The position numbers and the translations under genes were made by a program. Shown here piece after piece: positions 35,517-45,029 of a stretch of DNA of 64,000 bases (its first letter is position 1; each line of letters begins with the position of its first letter). The DNA is taken from positions 744,001-808,000 of the forward strand of contig NZ_CP047357.1 of assembly GCF_030408835.1 (NCBI RefSeq), read 5' to 3'. Source of the DNA: Corynebacterium freneyi. GTDB lineage: Bacteria; Actinomycetota; Actinomycetes; Mycobacteriales; Mycobacteriaceae. The notes under the pieces were generated by a model. The model was not told the origin of the DNA, ran no database searches, and worked only from the letters and a program-made list of their open reading frames with translations.

Positions 35517-38500
35517 GTGCTGGATTTCAGCGATAACACCGTGTCGAGTGCCCGTGATTTCGATCGTGGGTCGGCGCCGGAGAGGATGCGCGTGCATGCC
35601 TTGGCGAAGGCCGTGGGCGTCACGTCGAAGGAAGTGATCGCCGCCCTGGCGGAGTTGGGCGTCGCGGTGACGTCGGCGTCGTCGTCGGTGGGGGCCGAGG
35701 ATCGGAATCGTTTCCTGGATGCGGTGGCCGGTTCGGGTTCGCTTGACGACGGCCGGTCGGGGGAGTCGGCCGCCGTGGAGGTGGCTGCGGCCGAGGAACA
35801 GCCGGCGGAAGAGACCGCCGAGAAGGCCGAGGAGAAGCCCGCCGCGAAGAAGGCCGCCCGGAAGGCTTCGAGGAAGACCGCCAAGAAGACAGCGAAGAAG
35901 GCGACCAAGAAGACGGCTGCCAAGGCCGCGGAGAAGGCCGAGCCCGAGGCCGACGCGTCCGCCCCGAACGAGACCGAGCAGAACGCCGCCGCCGAGGAGG
36001 CGCCGAAGAAGGCCACCCGTCGTTCGCGTTCCCGCCGCACCGCCAAGCGCGCCGCGTCCAAGCCGGCTGCGCCCGCGAAGAAGGCCGATGAGGTCGAGGT
36101 CGAGGAGACCATCGTCGCGGATGCTCCCGCCGAGTCCGCGCCCGCCGAGTCCGCGACCGTTGAGCCCGTGACTGCGGAGCCGGCTTTCACCGAGCTTGCA
36201 GCCACTGAACCCGCCGATGCCGAAGATGATCACCTCGTGGAAATCGTCCCGCCGGTGACCCCGCCGCCGGCGGAACCGGCGTTCGCCGTTCCGGTGTTCA
36301 TGGCGCCCGAGCCGATCGAGGTCATCGCCGACGATTCGGCGGACTCCTCGTCCGGGGCCGACGCCGATGCGACCGGCAACGCCGCCGACGAGTCGGGCGA
36401 CTCCGATCGCACCGATTCCTCCGTCTCCACCGACTCCACCGACGCTGATTCCGGCGACGATTCCAACCGTCGCGAGCCCCGCCCTCGCCGCCGTCGCCGT
36501 GGCCGTGGCCGCGGTCGGGGCGGCCAGGGTTCGTCCGGCGGCGACTCGTCCGACGGTGATTCGTCGGGCGGCCGGGACTCCTCGGGCGCAGATTCCGAGT
36601 CGGCGAAGGGCCGTGACGCGGGCGTCGCCAAGCAGGACAACGCACGCCGCGGCGAGCGGGACGACAATGCGGAGCCGGAGGTGCCGGTCGTCGACGAACC
36701 GGTGGCCATCAAGGGCTCGACGCGACTGGAGGCCCAGCGCCGCCGTCGCGCCGATCGCCGCGCCGAATCCCGCAAGCGCCACGTCATCTCCGAGGCCGAA
36801 TTCCTCGCCCGCCGCGAATCCGTCGAACGCACGATGGTGGTGCGCGAACGCCGGCGCCACGACGGCGACGGCATGGTCACGCAGGTCGGCGTGCTGGAGG
36901 ACGATCTGCTCGTCGAGCATTTCGTCACCTCGGACACGCAGACGTCGATCATCGGCGACATCTACCTCGGCCGCGTGCAGAACGTGCTGCCCAGCATGGA
37001 GGCGGCGTTCATCGACATCGGCACCGACCGCAACGGCGTGCTGTACTCGGCGGACGTCAATTGGCGTTCGTTCAGCGCCTCGGGCCGGTCGCGGCGCATC
37101 GAGCACGCGCTCAAGGCCGGCGACCAGGTGCTGGTGCAGGTGACCAAGGACCCGGTGGGCCACAAGGGCGCTCGCCTGTCCATGCAGATTTCCCTGGCCG
37201 GCCGTTTCCTGGTGTACGTGCCGGGCGGCCACAGCGCGGGCATTTCCCGCAAGCTGCCGGAGCCGGAGCGCAAGCGCCTGAAGGAGATTCTCAAGGAGGT
37301 CACGCCGCAGGGGTCGGGCACGATCATCCGCACCGCCGCGGAGGGCGTGACCAAGGAGGCCATCGCCGCCGACGTCAAGCGGCTTGAGGGGCTGTGGCGG
37401 GACATCGACAAGCGCACTGCGGAGGCGAAGAGCCGCAAGGGCGCCAAGCCGGTGACCATGTACGAAGAGCCCGACATGCTGATCAAGGTCGTCCGCGACC
37501 TGTTCAACGAGGATTTCTCGCGCCTGGTCGTCGAGGGCGACAAGGCGTGGGGCGTCGTGCGTTCCTACGTCGACGAAGTCGCCCCGGATCTGTCGGATCG
37601 TCTGCAGCGCTACCACGCCGAGCAGCACGGCGGCGAGGACGTGTTCGCGCATCACCGCATCGACGAGCAGCTGGCGAAGGCGCTGGACCGGAAGGTGTGG
37701 CTGCCGTCGGGCGGCACGCTGATCATCGAGCGCACCGAGGCGATGACCGTCATCGACGTCAACACCGGCAAGTTCACCGGTGCCGGCGGCAACCTCGAGG
37801 AGACGGTGACCCGCAACAATCTGGAGGCGGCGGAGGAGATCGTCCGACAGATGCGGCTGCGCGATCTCGGCGGCATGATCGTCGTCGACTTCATCGACAT
37901 GGTGTTGCCGGAGAACCAGGACCTGGTGCTGCGTCGTTTGAAGGAGGCGTTGGGCCGGGACCGCACGCGTCATGAGGTGTCGGAGGTGACGTCGCTGGGT
38001 TTGGTGCAGATGACCCGCAAGCGCCTGGGCACCGGACTGTTGGAGACGTTTTCCACGACGTGCGAGGCGTGCAATGGCCGTGGCCTGATCATTCATGTCG
38101 ATCCGGTCGATCATGAGCAGGAGCAGCAGCGGGGTCGTCGTCGCGGTCGCCGCAATCAGCCTCCGGGTAAGCATCCGGCGGCGGAGGCGATGCACCGCAA
38201 GGACGCCAAGGATGAGCGGGCCGAGGTTTCCGAGAAGGATTCCGACGATGCCGTGCAGGAAGAGCAGCTTGACGACGGCTCGCGTGGTTCGTCGTCCGGC
38301 GATCGGGAGCGGGACGGCGGTTCGGGTCGTCGCCGTGGTCGTCGTCGTGGTTCCCGTCGCGGTGGTTCGGGCCAGGGGCCGGAGCAGGGCCGTGACGGTC
38401 GGAACGATGACCAGAGCGGTGACCAGCGTGATGGTCGCCGTGACGACCGCCGTGACGACCAGACCGAGGATCGGGCCGAGGAGATGTCCGAGGAGGAGCG

Positions 38501-39782
38501 GGCCGTCGACGAGTCGGTGACGCGCGCCGAGTCGGAGGAGTCGCGTCCGCCGCGTCGCCGTCGCCGTGGTCGTCGTTCGTCGTCTCGTGGTCGCGGTGCC
38601 GCCGAAGAAGGTCGGGGTGCCGACGAGTCGGGGTCGGATGATGCGAAGACGCCGCGTCGTGAAGCATCCCGCGACGACCGCGACAAGCGCGACAAGCGTG
38701 ATGAGCGCACCGACGACGGCGATGCCCTGGCTCGCCTGGCGGCCGACGCCGTCGCCGAGGCGCGGGACAAGGATCCGGATGAGCCGTCGGACGATCGTTA
38801 CGTGTCGCGGTCGACTCGTCGTCGCCGTCGCCGCCGCGTGGTGCATGCCGCGCAGCAGGCGCAGGGCGATCAGTCGCAGGGCGGTCAGGCCAAGGGTGAG
38901 CAGACCAAGGGTGGTCAGCAGGACGGCCGGGCGGAGCACACCGGGCGGGCGTCGGCGAAGAAGGCGACCACCGACGTCTCCGAGACCCCGGAGCGCACCG
39001 TGTCCGTCGACTCCAGGCCGAAGCGCGGTGCGGACGATGCCCCGGCCGAACCGCAGACCTACGAGGAGGCGCTGGAGGCGTTCGAGAAGTCGCCGCGCCG
39101 CAACCGCCCGACGCGTGGGCGTTCCCGTTCCGACCATGCGCCCAAGCCGGAAGATTTCGGCGTCGACGCCGGCCGGGACGCGGCCACGGCCGACGCAAAG
39201 GGTGCCGGCAAGGACTCGGACGATGCGGGCTCGAAGGGCAAGGGCTCGAAGGGCAAGGGCTCGGGCGCCAAGAGCTCGAACCGCAAGGGCTCGAACCGGA
39301 AGTCTTCCGGCAACGAGGATTCGAAGGCCAAGGGCTCGGAGACCAAGAGCTCGAAGGGCAAGGGTTCGAACGACAAGTCCTCGAACGACAAGAAGGGCAA
39401 GTCGGCGGACAAGAAGGCCTCGGACAAGAAGGGGTCGGACACCAAGGGGTCGGACAACAAGGGGTCGGGCGCCGGGCGCTCGAGCCAAAAGTCCGCGAAC
39501 AACGAGGGCGCCAAGGGCAAGGACGAGGCCACCGGTTCGAACCGTCCGGCCCGCCGCCGTGGCCGCCGACGCGTCGTCCGCCGCACCGCCGCCGGCGCCC
39601 CGGCCGATGCCGCCGCCGACGCCCCCAAGGCCAAGGCGCCGAAGAGGACCGCCGACAAGAAGGCGACCTCTTCCGGCAACGAGGCCGCGGGGGAGAAGGC
39701 CGGCGTCGCAAAGCAGGACGGCACCGGCAACAAGGCCCGCCGCGGTCGCCGACGCGTCGTCCGCCGCACCGCACGCGGCTGA
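35517..39782 (+). CDS. rne: ribonuclease E/G family protein, with very long N- and C-terminal extensions
   Basis: 1421 residues. The catalytic core is about 440-870: S1 domain (GDIYLGRVQNVLPSMEAAF), the metal-binding Asp in MTVIDVNTGKFTG and in VVDFIDM, and the zinc-link CEACNGRG near 848. It makes the rate-limiting cuts in mRNA decay and rRNA processing. The first ~430 residues start with a short IF2N-like helix pair (MRVHALAKAVGVTSKEVIAALA), followed by Lys/Ala/Glu-rich and Ser/Asp-rich low complexity. The last ~550 residues are Arg/Asp/Gly- then Lys/Gly/Ser-rich, and GRRRVVRRTA occurs twice. Both arms look like scaffold and RNA-binding regions. GTG start follows GAGGAG. Confidence 0.95.
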   Translation: MLDFSDNTVSSARDFDRGSAPERMRVHALAKAVGVTSKEVIAALAELGVAVTSASSSVGAEDRNRFLDAVAGSGSLDDGRSGESAAVEVAAAEEQPAEETAEKAEEKPAAKKAARKASRKTAKKTAKKATKKTAAKAAEKAEPEADASAPNETEQNAAAEEAPKKATRRSRSRRTAKRAASKPAAPAKKADEVEVEETIVADAPAESAPAESATVEPVTAEPAFTELAATEPADAEDDHLVEIVPPVTPPPAEPAFAVPVFMAPEPIEVIADDSADSSSGADADATGNAADESGDSDRTDSSVSTDSTDADSGDDSNRREPRPRRRRRGRGRGRGGQGSSGGDSSDGDSSGGRDSSGADSESAKGRDAGVAKQDNARRGERDDNAEPEVPVVDEPVAIKGSTRLEAQRRRRADRRAESRKRHVISEAEFLARRESVERTMVVRERRRHDGDGMVTQVGVLEDDLLVEHFVTSDTQTSIIGDIYLGRVQNVLPSMEAAFIDIGTDRNGVLYSADVNWRSFSASGRSRRIEHALKAGDQVLVQVTKDPVGHKGARLSMQISLAGRFLVYVPGGHSAGISRKLPEPERKRLKEILKEVTPQGSGTIIRTAAEGVTKEAIAADVKRLEGLWRDIDKRTAEAKSRKGAKPVTMYEEPDMLIKVVRDLFNEDFSRLVVEGDKAWGVVRSYVDEVAPDLSDRLQRYHAEQHGGEDVFAHHRIDEQLAKALDRKVWLPSGGTLIIERTEAMTVIDVNTGKFTGAGGNLEETVTRNNLEAAEEIVRQMRLRDLGGMIVVDFIDMVLPENQDLVLRRLKEALGRDRTRHEVSEVTSLGLVQMTRKRLGTGLLETFSTTCEACNGRGLIIHVDPVDHEQEQQRGRRRGRRNQPPGKHPAAEAMHRKDAKDERAEVSEKDSDDAVQEEQLDDGSRGSSSGDRERDGGSGRRRGRRRGSRRGGSGQGPEQGRDGRNDDQSGDQRDGRRDDRRDDQTEDRAEEMSEEERAVDESVTRAESEESRPPRRRRRGRRSSSRGRGAAEEGRGADESGSDDAKTPRREASRDDRDKRDKRDERTDDGDALARLAADAVAEARDKDPDEPSDDRYVSRSTRRRRRRRVVHAAQQAQGDQSQGGQAKGEQTKGGQQDGRAEHTGRASAKKATTDVSETPERTVSVDSRPKRGADDAPAEPQTYEEALEAFEKSPRRNRPTRGRSRSDHAPKPEDFGVDAGRDAATADAKGAGKDSDDAGSKGKGSKGKGSGAKSSNRKGSNRKSSGNEDSKAKGSETKSSKGKGSNDKSSNDKKGKSADKKASDKKGSDTKGSDNKGSGAGRSSQKSANNEGAKGKDEATGSNRPARRRGRRRVVRRTAAGAPADAAADAPKAKAPKRTADKKATSSGNEAAGEKAGVAKQDGTGNKARRGRRRVVRRTARG
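39230..39480 (+). repeat. Lys-Gly-Ser low-complexity repeats in the RNase E tail
   Basis: Degenerate units encoding SKGKG, SNRKG, SNDKK and SDKKG follow one another. The DNA repeats (TCGAAGGGCAAGGGC-like) are partly identical, so the length may vary between strains. Confidence 0.7.
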
Positions 39783-39887
39783 CCCGCCCGGCCACCCGGC
39801 CACCTCCCGACGCCGACCCCACCCCGCGACCACCACCGCGGGGCGGGGGCGGCGGAAGGCGGTTTGTCATTTACCGGGGCGATTCGC

Positions 39888-39893
39888 TACTCT
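39888..39893 (+). promoter_or_regulatory. -10 box (TACTCT) of rplU-rpmA
   Basis: TACTCT precedes rplU by about 175 nt. The leader is long, as for other ribosomal operons, but I cannot assign it to a known leader RNA. Confidence 0.45.
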
Positions 39894-40067
39894 TGACCAG
39901 TCGCTGTTCAGAGGCGTATCGGGCGTGCCCGAATCGAGCCCGTGCCGGGAGCGAGCGGAAACCCGCGACGACGAGCCATGAGGCCGCCTCCGAACGCAGA
40001 AGAAACTGTCCATGTCGAGGGGCGTTCGTCTCTCGAGTCGAGTAAACGAAAAAGGGGTAGCCCTCCT

Positions 40068-40376
40068 ATGTACGCGATCGTCAAGACCGGCGGCAAGCAG
40101 TACAAGGTTGCCGAAGGTGACCTCGTCAAGGTCGAGAAGATCGAGGGTGAGCCGGGTTCCACCGTGGCTCTCACCCCGGTTCTGCTCGTCGACGGCGCCG
40201 ACGTCACCTCCGACGCCGAGAAGCTTGCCAAGATCACCGTCAACGCCGAGATCGTCGAGGCCGCCAAGGGCCCGAAGATCCGCGGCATGCACTACAAGAA
40301 CAAGACCGGCTACAAGCGTCGCTTCGGCCACCGTCAGCAGCTGACGGTCCTGAAGATCACCGGCGTTTCCAAGTAA
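40068..40376 (+). CDS. rplU: 50S ribosomal protein bL21
   Basis: 102 residues, starting [18 protein letters not shown], with the conserved C-terminal [14 protein letters not shown] motif that binds 23S rRNA. ATG at 40068 follows AAAAGGGG. The longer open frame upstream is leader DNA. It is cotranscribed with rpmA 34 nt downstream. Confidence 0.97.
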   Translation: MYAIVKTGGKQYKVAEGDLVKVEKIEGEPGSTVALTPVLLVDGADVTSDAEKLAKITVNAEIVEAAKGPKIRGMHYKNKTGYKRRFGHRQQLTVLKITGVSK

Positions 40377-40410
40377 GCCACCGAAACAAGCTTTTCCTGA
40401 AGGAGGAATC

Positions 40411-40677
40411 ATGGCTTCCAAGAAGGGTGCATCCAGCACCAGCAACGGCCGCGACTCCGAGGCCAAGCGCCTCGGCGTGAAGCGTTTCGGCGGCCAGCAG
40501 GTCAAGGCCGGCGAGATCCTGGTCCGTCAGCGCGGCACCTCGTTCCACCCCGGTGAGAACGTTGGCCGTGGCGGCGATGACACGCTCTTCGCCCTGAAGG
40601 CCGGCGCCGTCCAGTTCGGCACCAAGCGCAACAAGCGCACCGTCAGCATCGTCGAGGCCGAGGCCGCCGAGGCGTAA
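40411..40677 (+). CDS. rpmA: 50S ribosomal protein bL27
   Basis: 88 residues. The N-terminus [29 protein letters not shown] reads as the mature bL27 without a Firmicutes-type cleaved leader. [27 protein letters not shown] is the conserved core. The bL27 N-terminal arm reaches the peptidyl transferase centre. SD GAAGGAGG is well placed. Confidence 0.97.
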   Translation: MASKKGASSTSNGRDSEAKRLGVKRFGGQQVKAGEILVRQRGTSFHPGENVGRGGDDTLFALKAGAVQFGTKRNKRTVSIVEAEAAEA

Positions 40678-40727
40678 GTCTCCCGGTTCGCCCCTCCCGT
40701 TCCGCGCGGGTGGCATCGACGTCGAAG

Positions 40728-40762
40728 GCGCCGCACTTTCCGTTGGAAGGTGCGGCGCTTTT
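40728..40762 (+). terminator. terminator after rpmA
   Basis: A 14-bp stem with one G-T pair (40728-40741 with 40745-40758) and a 3-nt loop, followed by TTTT. Confidence 0.9.
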
Positions 40763-40800
40763 GCGCGTCCTGGGGTTCCGGGGAGGGCTGCACATTTGAC

Positions 40801-42253
40801 GGCCCTTCCGGTTTTAGAGTGCGTTGATCTTGGCCTGGAACCCTCCGGAGTGGATCAGTGACCGCAAGATGTAGTGGTTGAGGTTCCTGAACCCGAGTGC
40901 GATGCCACGCAGGTGCTCCAACCGTCCGTTGATGGCCTCGACGGGGCCATTGGAAGCGCCGGTGTCGAAGTACGCGAGGATCTCGGCCCGTCGTTTCCAC
41001 ATCGTCCGGCCCAACTGCCCCAGCTCCTGGACCCCGGCGGGAAGATCTTTCCGGATCCGGCACATGATTTTGTACATCCACCTCTTCCCGACCCGACGGT
41101 CAGGATGCTCATAGGCTGCGATGATGTCCTGATACGTCCAGTGCGTGACATCCACAGCCGTGTGCCGCTCATCAGCGAACACCGCGTCCAGCTTCGCTTT
41201 CTGCCTGTCGGTCAGCAGTCCCATCCGGGTTAGCAGGATCCGACGCACCCCGTACAAGGGATCCCCTGACCGGCCGCGATGCCCACAGGTGTCCTGTTGG
41301 ATCCGCTGCCGGGTCATAGTCAGCTTGTCGGCGGCCAGGTGCACGACGTGGAACGGGTCCATCACCTTCCTCGCCTTCGGCAGCTGCTCGGTGGTGGCGG
41401 TGTGGTAGCCGGCGAATCCGTCCATCGCCACGACTTTCACCCGGTCGCGGAAGGACTTCTCCCGGGCGGCGAGCCAGCGGCGCAGCACCTCAGCGGATCT
41501 GCCCGGCACCATGTCCAACAGCCGGGCGGGCCCGGTGCCGTCCACGTTCGGCGTCAGGTCGACGATGACGGTGACGAAACCGGGAGTACCGTCGCCGCGG
41601 CGGTGTTTCCATTTGTGCTCGTCCACCCCCAGGACGCGGACTCCGGCCAGGTGGGTGGGATCAGCGTAGATCAGCTCCCAGGCCTGTTCGAGGGCTACCT
41701 GGTTGACCAGATCCCAGCCGATGTCCAGGGACTTCGAGATCGCGGCAACGCTCATGCGGTCAATCGCCAGGCGCTGGAGGATCCAGCGGGTGCAGCGGTC
41801 GGTGAGCTTGGCTTTCCGCTTCGCGCACACGAGTTGCTGTTGAAAGATCTTTGTCGCACAGGCGGTGTTGGTGCAGGTGAAACGGGGTAGCCGGATCCGT
41901 AACCGGGTGGGATGCCCGACGACGGGCAGGTCCACGAGTTCACGGATCCGGTGATCACGCAGCCGGCCTTTCATCCCGCAGGCCGGGCAGGAGGCATCCT
42001 GTTCCACCGGGCGGCAGGTGATCCACGTGTGGCGCTCATCGATCGCGGCGCCCGTGATGGTCAGGCCGAGTTCAACGGTCCGGATGATGGTGTCAGCAAT
42101 AAGAGACGTAGAATCGGGCATAGGTCCTCGGGGCGAAAGATGGTTGTGTAGGAGCTTTCATCTTCGCACCAGGGACCCCTATATCTTGTGGTGGGTCCCG
42201 ATCCTCATACTTGGTACCTCATCCCGGCTACGCACCCCAGATCCGGAAGAGCC
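40801..42253 (-). mobile_element. ISL3-family insertion sequence, 1453 bp, IS31831-like
   Basis: Imperfect 25-bp terminal inverted repeats (40801-40825 and 42229-42253, starting GGC[C/T]CTTCCGG and sharing GTGCGT) bound a single transposase gene. An 8-bp target duplication CATTTGAC flanks both ends (40793-40800 and 42254-42261). The length equals what I remember for C. glutamicum IS31831. All parts are intact, so the insertion is recent. It landed in the first copy of the 62-bp repeat array to its right. It lacks any copy of the 11-base word. Confidence 0.95.
40814..42121 (-). CDS. ISL3-family transposase
   Basis: 435 residues, full length. The N-terminal zinc-binding module has CPACGMKGR and CTNTACATK (about 43-90), followed by an HTH region. 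The DDE-type RNase H core has the first Asp in VLGVDEHKWKHR, the second in VVAMDGFAGY, and the Glu in NGPVEAINGRLEHLRG near the C-terminus. It catalyses cut-and-paste or copy transposition of the element. The start ATG is within the right inverted-repeat side, 108 bp from the end, and the stop is 13 bp from the left end. Confidence 0.95.
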   Translation of the reverse strand: MPDSTSLIADTIIRTVELGLTITGAAIDERHTWITCRPVEQDASCPACGMKGRLRDHRIRELVDLPVVGHPTRLRIRLPRFTCTNTACATKIFQQQLVCAKRKAKLTDRCTRWILQRLAIDRMSVAAISKSLDIGWDLVNQVALEQAWELIYADPTHLAGVRVLGVDEHKWKHRRGDGTPGFVTVIVDLTPNVDGTGPARLLDMVPGRSAEVLRRWLAAREKSFRDRVKVVAMDGFAGYHTATTEQLPKARKVMDPFHVVHLAADKLTMTRQRIQQDTCGHRGRSGDPLYGVRRILLTRMGLLTDRQKAKLDAVFADERHTAVDVTHWTYQDIIAAYEHPDRRVGKRWMYKIMCRIRKDLPAGVQELGQLGRTMWKRRAEILAYFDTGASNGPVEAINGRLEHLRGIALGFRNLNHYILRSLIHSGGFQAKINAL

Positions 42254-42495
42254 CATTTGACGAGTGTGCGTGGGAGGGCATGTGGCGCACATTCGTCGGT
42301 GTGGTGGGGGCTGCACATTTGACGAGTGTGCGTGGGAGGGCATGTGGCGCACATTCGTCGGTGTGGTGGGGGCTGCACATTTGACGAGTGTGCGTGGGAG
42401 GGCAGGTGGCGCACATTCGTCGGTGTGGTGGGGGCTGCAGATTTGACGAGTGTGCGCAGGAGAGCGTGTGGCGCACATTCGTCGGTGTGGTGGGG
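42254..42495. repeat. 62-bp tandem array, four hairpin-forming copies, target of the IS
   Basis: Units start at 42254, 42316, 42378 and 42440. The first three are nearly identical and the fourth has about six changes. Each unit contains GACGAGTGTGCG and CGCACATTCGTC, which pair as a 12-bp stem with one mismatch over a 15-nt loop. A piece of a fifth, leftmost copy (CTGCACATTTGAC) survives at 40788-40800 on the far side of the IS. The array lies 3' of the recQ-like gene, and a GCTTTGCGACG word (42496-42506) abuts its right end. Confidence 0.92.
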
Positions 42496-42545
42496 GCTTT
42501 GCGACGGCCGCCCCTGAGCCCAATGGCGAAAGCGCCCGGCGCCGC

Positions 42546-45029
42546 CTATCCGCGGGAGGCCAGGGCCAGCGGGAGGACGTCGCGGCCGGTGGCGGAAGCG
42601 AGCGCGGCGGCGGTGAGGGTGATCGACCATCCGGTGTCGATGCAGTCGGTGACCAGCAGGATCGGCCCGTTGCCCAGCTCGAGATCGGAGATGGCGGTCC
42701 AGTCCCACCGGTCGGCGAGGCCGGCGACTCGGTACGCGGAGTTCTGGGCCTCCACGGGGCGGGATCCGTCGCGCACCGGCAGGACGCCTCCGAAGCGCAT
42801 GCGACCGATGTCGGAGATGGCGATCGCGCAGGCCACGGCAATCTCGTCGAGCGCCGACCCATGCAGCGCGGCACCATCGGGGCCCGACCCATGCACCGCG
42901 GCACCATCGGGGCTGGAGCCGTGCAGCGCAGCATCGCCCGGCGCCGTGGTTCCCGCGTCCATGGCTCCAGCGGCTGTGGATCCCGCCGCTGCGGCCCCCG
43001 CCGCATGGGCGTCCAGGTCGACGGTGTCGTGGGTGACGAGCGCGACGACGGTGTCGGGCCGCACCTCCCAGTCCCACCCGGCGAGCACGTCGACGAGGTC
43101 GCGCAGCACCCGGTCGCTCCGCCAATCGGGGCCGGGCCGCCACGACGCTTCGGTGAGCAGCGTGGTCAGCGCCGGCCCGCGGGCGATGTCGTTGAGCCGC
43201 CCGATGGCGCGCCCTTCGCCGACGCCGGCGATCTTGCCCTTCAACGGCACGCGCAGCCCGGTCACGCCGAGCGTCGAACCGGCGCGCCCGAGTCCGTCGC
43301 CACCGGCCATGAGGCGGTCGAGCCCGGTCGGCCATTGTTTCCGCGCGGGGATGCGCACGCCGGGTTCGTTCAGCCGTGCCCGCACGACGTCGTCGACTTC
43401 CGCGTCGATGTCGGGGGACAGGTGCCGCCCGGTGCAGTTGTCGCAGCGTCCGCAGGGCCCGGTGGCGGTGGGGTCGTCGAGTTGCCTGCGCAGGAACAGC
43501 ATGCGGCAGGCGTCCGGGTCGGGGTCGCCGTTGCGTGACGACGACCCATCTCCGCCCTCTCCGTCCGGGGTGCCCTCTTCGTCCGTGACAACCTTGCAGC
43601 CCGGAGCATCGCCGAGTCGCTCGTAGGCGAGCATCGCCTCCTGCTCGGCTTTGCGGGCCTCGGCCAAACCGCCGTAGCGGGCGGTGTCGTACTCCCACGG
43701 CGCACCGGTGGCGATCCACCCGCCCCGGACTCGCCGCACGGCGCCGTCGACGTCGAGGACCTTCAGCACCTGCTCCAGTCGCGACCTCGACAGGTCCACG
43801 GCGGTTTCCAGCCGCGCCGTCGATGCGGGTTGGTCTCCGTAGGAGGCGAGCTCGTCGAGAAGCATGCGCACGACGTCCTCCGACGGAAACGACAGGGAGG
43901 CGAAGTACTCCCAGATGTCACGGTCCTCGGCGCCCGGCAGCAACACGACCTCGGCCCGATCGGTGCCGCGGCCGGCACGGCCGATCTGCTGGTAATACGA
44001 GATCGGCGACCCCGGCGCACCCATGTGCACCACGAATCCCAGGTCCGGTTTGTCGAAGCCCATGCCCAACGCCGACGTGGCCACCAGCGCCTTGACCTCG
44101 TTGTTCAGCAGCGCCGCTTCAAGCCGTTCACGCTCGGCGGCGTCGGTGCGGCCGGTGTACGCGGCGACGTCGTACCCCGCCGCAATCAACGCCTCGGCCA
44201 GGTCCTCCGCCGCCGCGACGGTGAGGCAGTAGATGATGCCCGACCCCGGCAGCTGCCGCAGATGCGACGCCAACCACGCGGGGCGTTTCGTCGTGTCGGG
44301 CAGCCGCACGACGTTGAGCCGCAGCGATTCCCGATCCAGTCCACCGCGCAGCACGCCGGTGCCGTCGCCCAGCTGCGCCCGCACGTCCTCGACGACGCGG
44401 TCATTGGCCGTCGCCGTCGTCGCCAACACGGGAACCCCCGGGCCCAGACCGGCGAGCAGATCGCGGATGCGCCGGTAGTCGGGCCGGAAGTCGTGGCCCC
44501 AGTCGGAGATGCAGTGCGCCTCATCGACCACGACCATGCCCGCGGCCTGCGCCAGCGACGGCAGGACGTCGTCGCGGAACTGCGGATTGTTCAGCCGCTC
44601 CGGCGACACCAGCAGCACGTCGACCTGCCCGGCCGCCACGCGCCGCTGGATGTCGTCCCATTCCGTCATGTTCGCGCTGTTGACGGTCTCGGCGACGATG
44701 CCGGCCCGCTGTGCCGCGGCGACCTGGTTGCGCATCAGCGCCAACAGCGGGGAGATGATCACGCTGGCCCCGCGCCCGCGCCGCCGCAGCAGTTTCGCCG
44801 CGATGAAGTACACCGCCGACTTGCCCCAACCGGTGCGCTGCACAACCAGCATCCGTTCGCGCCGATTGACCAGGCCGTCGATGGCCACCCACTGGTCGTC
44901 GCGCAGCGAGGTCCCCGGCCCGGCCAACCCCTGCAGCAGCTCGTCGGCTTCCCGCCGCGTGGCGGGCGCGTGCCCGGCCTCGTCGGGGGCCATCGGATCG
45001 GACTGTGCCGCATCGCCACTTCGCGTCAT
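42546..45029 (-). CDS. RecQ-like DNA helicase with C-terminal phosphoribosyltransferase-like domain
   Basis: 827 residues. SF2 helicase motifs: Walker A QRTGWGKSAVYF, DEAH in VVVDEAHCISDWGHDF, motif III TTATAND, and motif VI QQIGRAGRGTDRAEV. A zinc cluster has C in CRMLF and PCGRCDNCTG (about 525-560), as in RecQ. After a linker with a decapeptide repeat, the last ~90 residues include ILLVTDCIDTGWSITLTAA, which matches the PRPP-binding loop of phosphoribosyltransferases. It is expected to unwind DNA with 3'-5' polarity. The role of the fused domain is unknown. Confidence 0.88.
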   Translation of the reverse strand: MTRSGDAAQSDPMAPDEAGHAPATRREADELLQGLAGPGTSLRDDQWVAIDGLVNRRERMLVVQRTGWGKSAVYFIAAKLLRRRGRGASVIISPLLALMRNQVAAAQRAGIVAETVNSANMTEWDDIQRRVAAGQVDVLLVSPERLNNPQFRDDVLPSLAQAAGMVVVDEAHCISDWGHDFRPDYRRIRDLLAGLGPGVPVLATTATANDRVVEDVRAQLGDGTGVLRGGLDRESLRLNVVRLPDTTKRPAWLASHLRQLPGSGIIYCLTVAAAEDLAEALIAAGYDVAAYTGRTDAAERERLEAALLNNEVKALVATSALGMGFDKPDLGFVVHMGAPGSPISYYQQIGRAGRGTDRAEVVLLPGAEDRDIWEYFASLSFPSEDVVRMLLDELASYGDQPASTARLETAVDLSRSRLEQVLKVLDVDGAVRRVRGGWIATGAPWEYDTARYGGLAEARKAEQEAMLAYERLGDAPGCKVVTDEEGTPDGEGGDGSSSRNGDPDPDACRMLFLRRQLDDPTATGPCGRCDNCTGRHLSPDIDAEVDDVVRARLNEPGVRIPARKQWPTGLDRLMAGGDGLGRAGSTLGVTGLRVPLKGKIAGVGEGRAIGRLNDIARGPALTTLLTEASWRPGPDWRSDRVLRDLVDVLAGWDWEVRPDTVVALVTHDTVDLDAHAAGAAAAGSTAAGAMDAGTTAPGDAALHGSSPDGAAVHGSGPDGAALHGSALDEIAVACAIAISDIGRMRFGGVLPVRDGSRPVEAQNSAYRVAGLADRWDWTAISDLELGNGPILLVTDCIDTGWSITLTAAALASATGRDVLPLALASRG
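42856..42932 (-). repeat. 30-bp in-frame repeat in the recQ-like gene
   Basis: Two 30-bp units (42856 and 42886) and a partial third encode HGS-PDGAA-type decapeptides in the linker before the phosphoribosyltransferase-like domain. Confidence 0.8.

Noticed and set aside
39783..40067. Known L21-type leader RNA upstream of rplU
   Set aside because: The leader is long enough, but I could not recognise the conserved structure by eye. A covariance-model search would decide.
42254..42495. CRISPR array
   Set aside because: The 62-bp units abut without unique spacers, and no cas gene is present. It is a plain tandem repeat.
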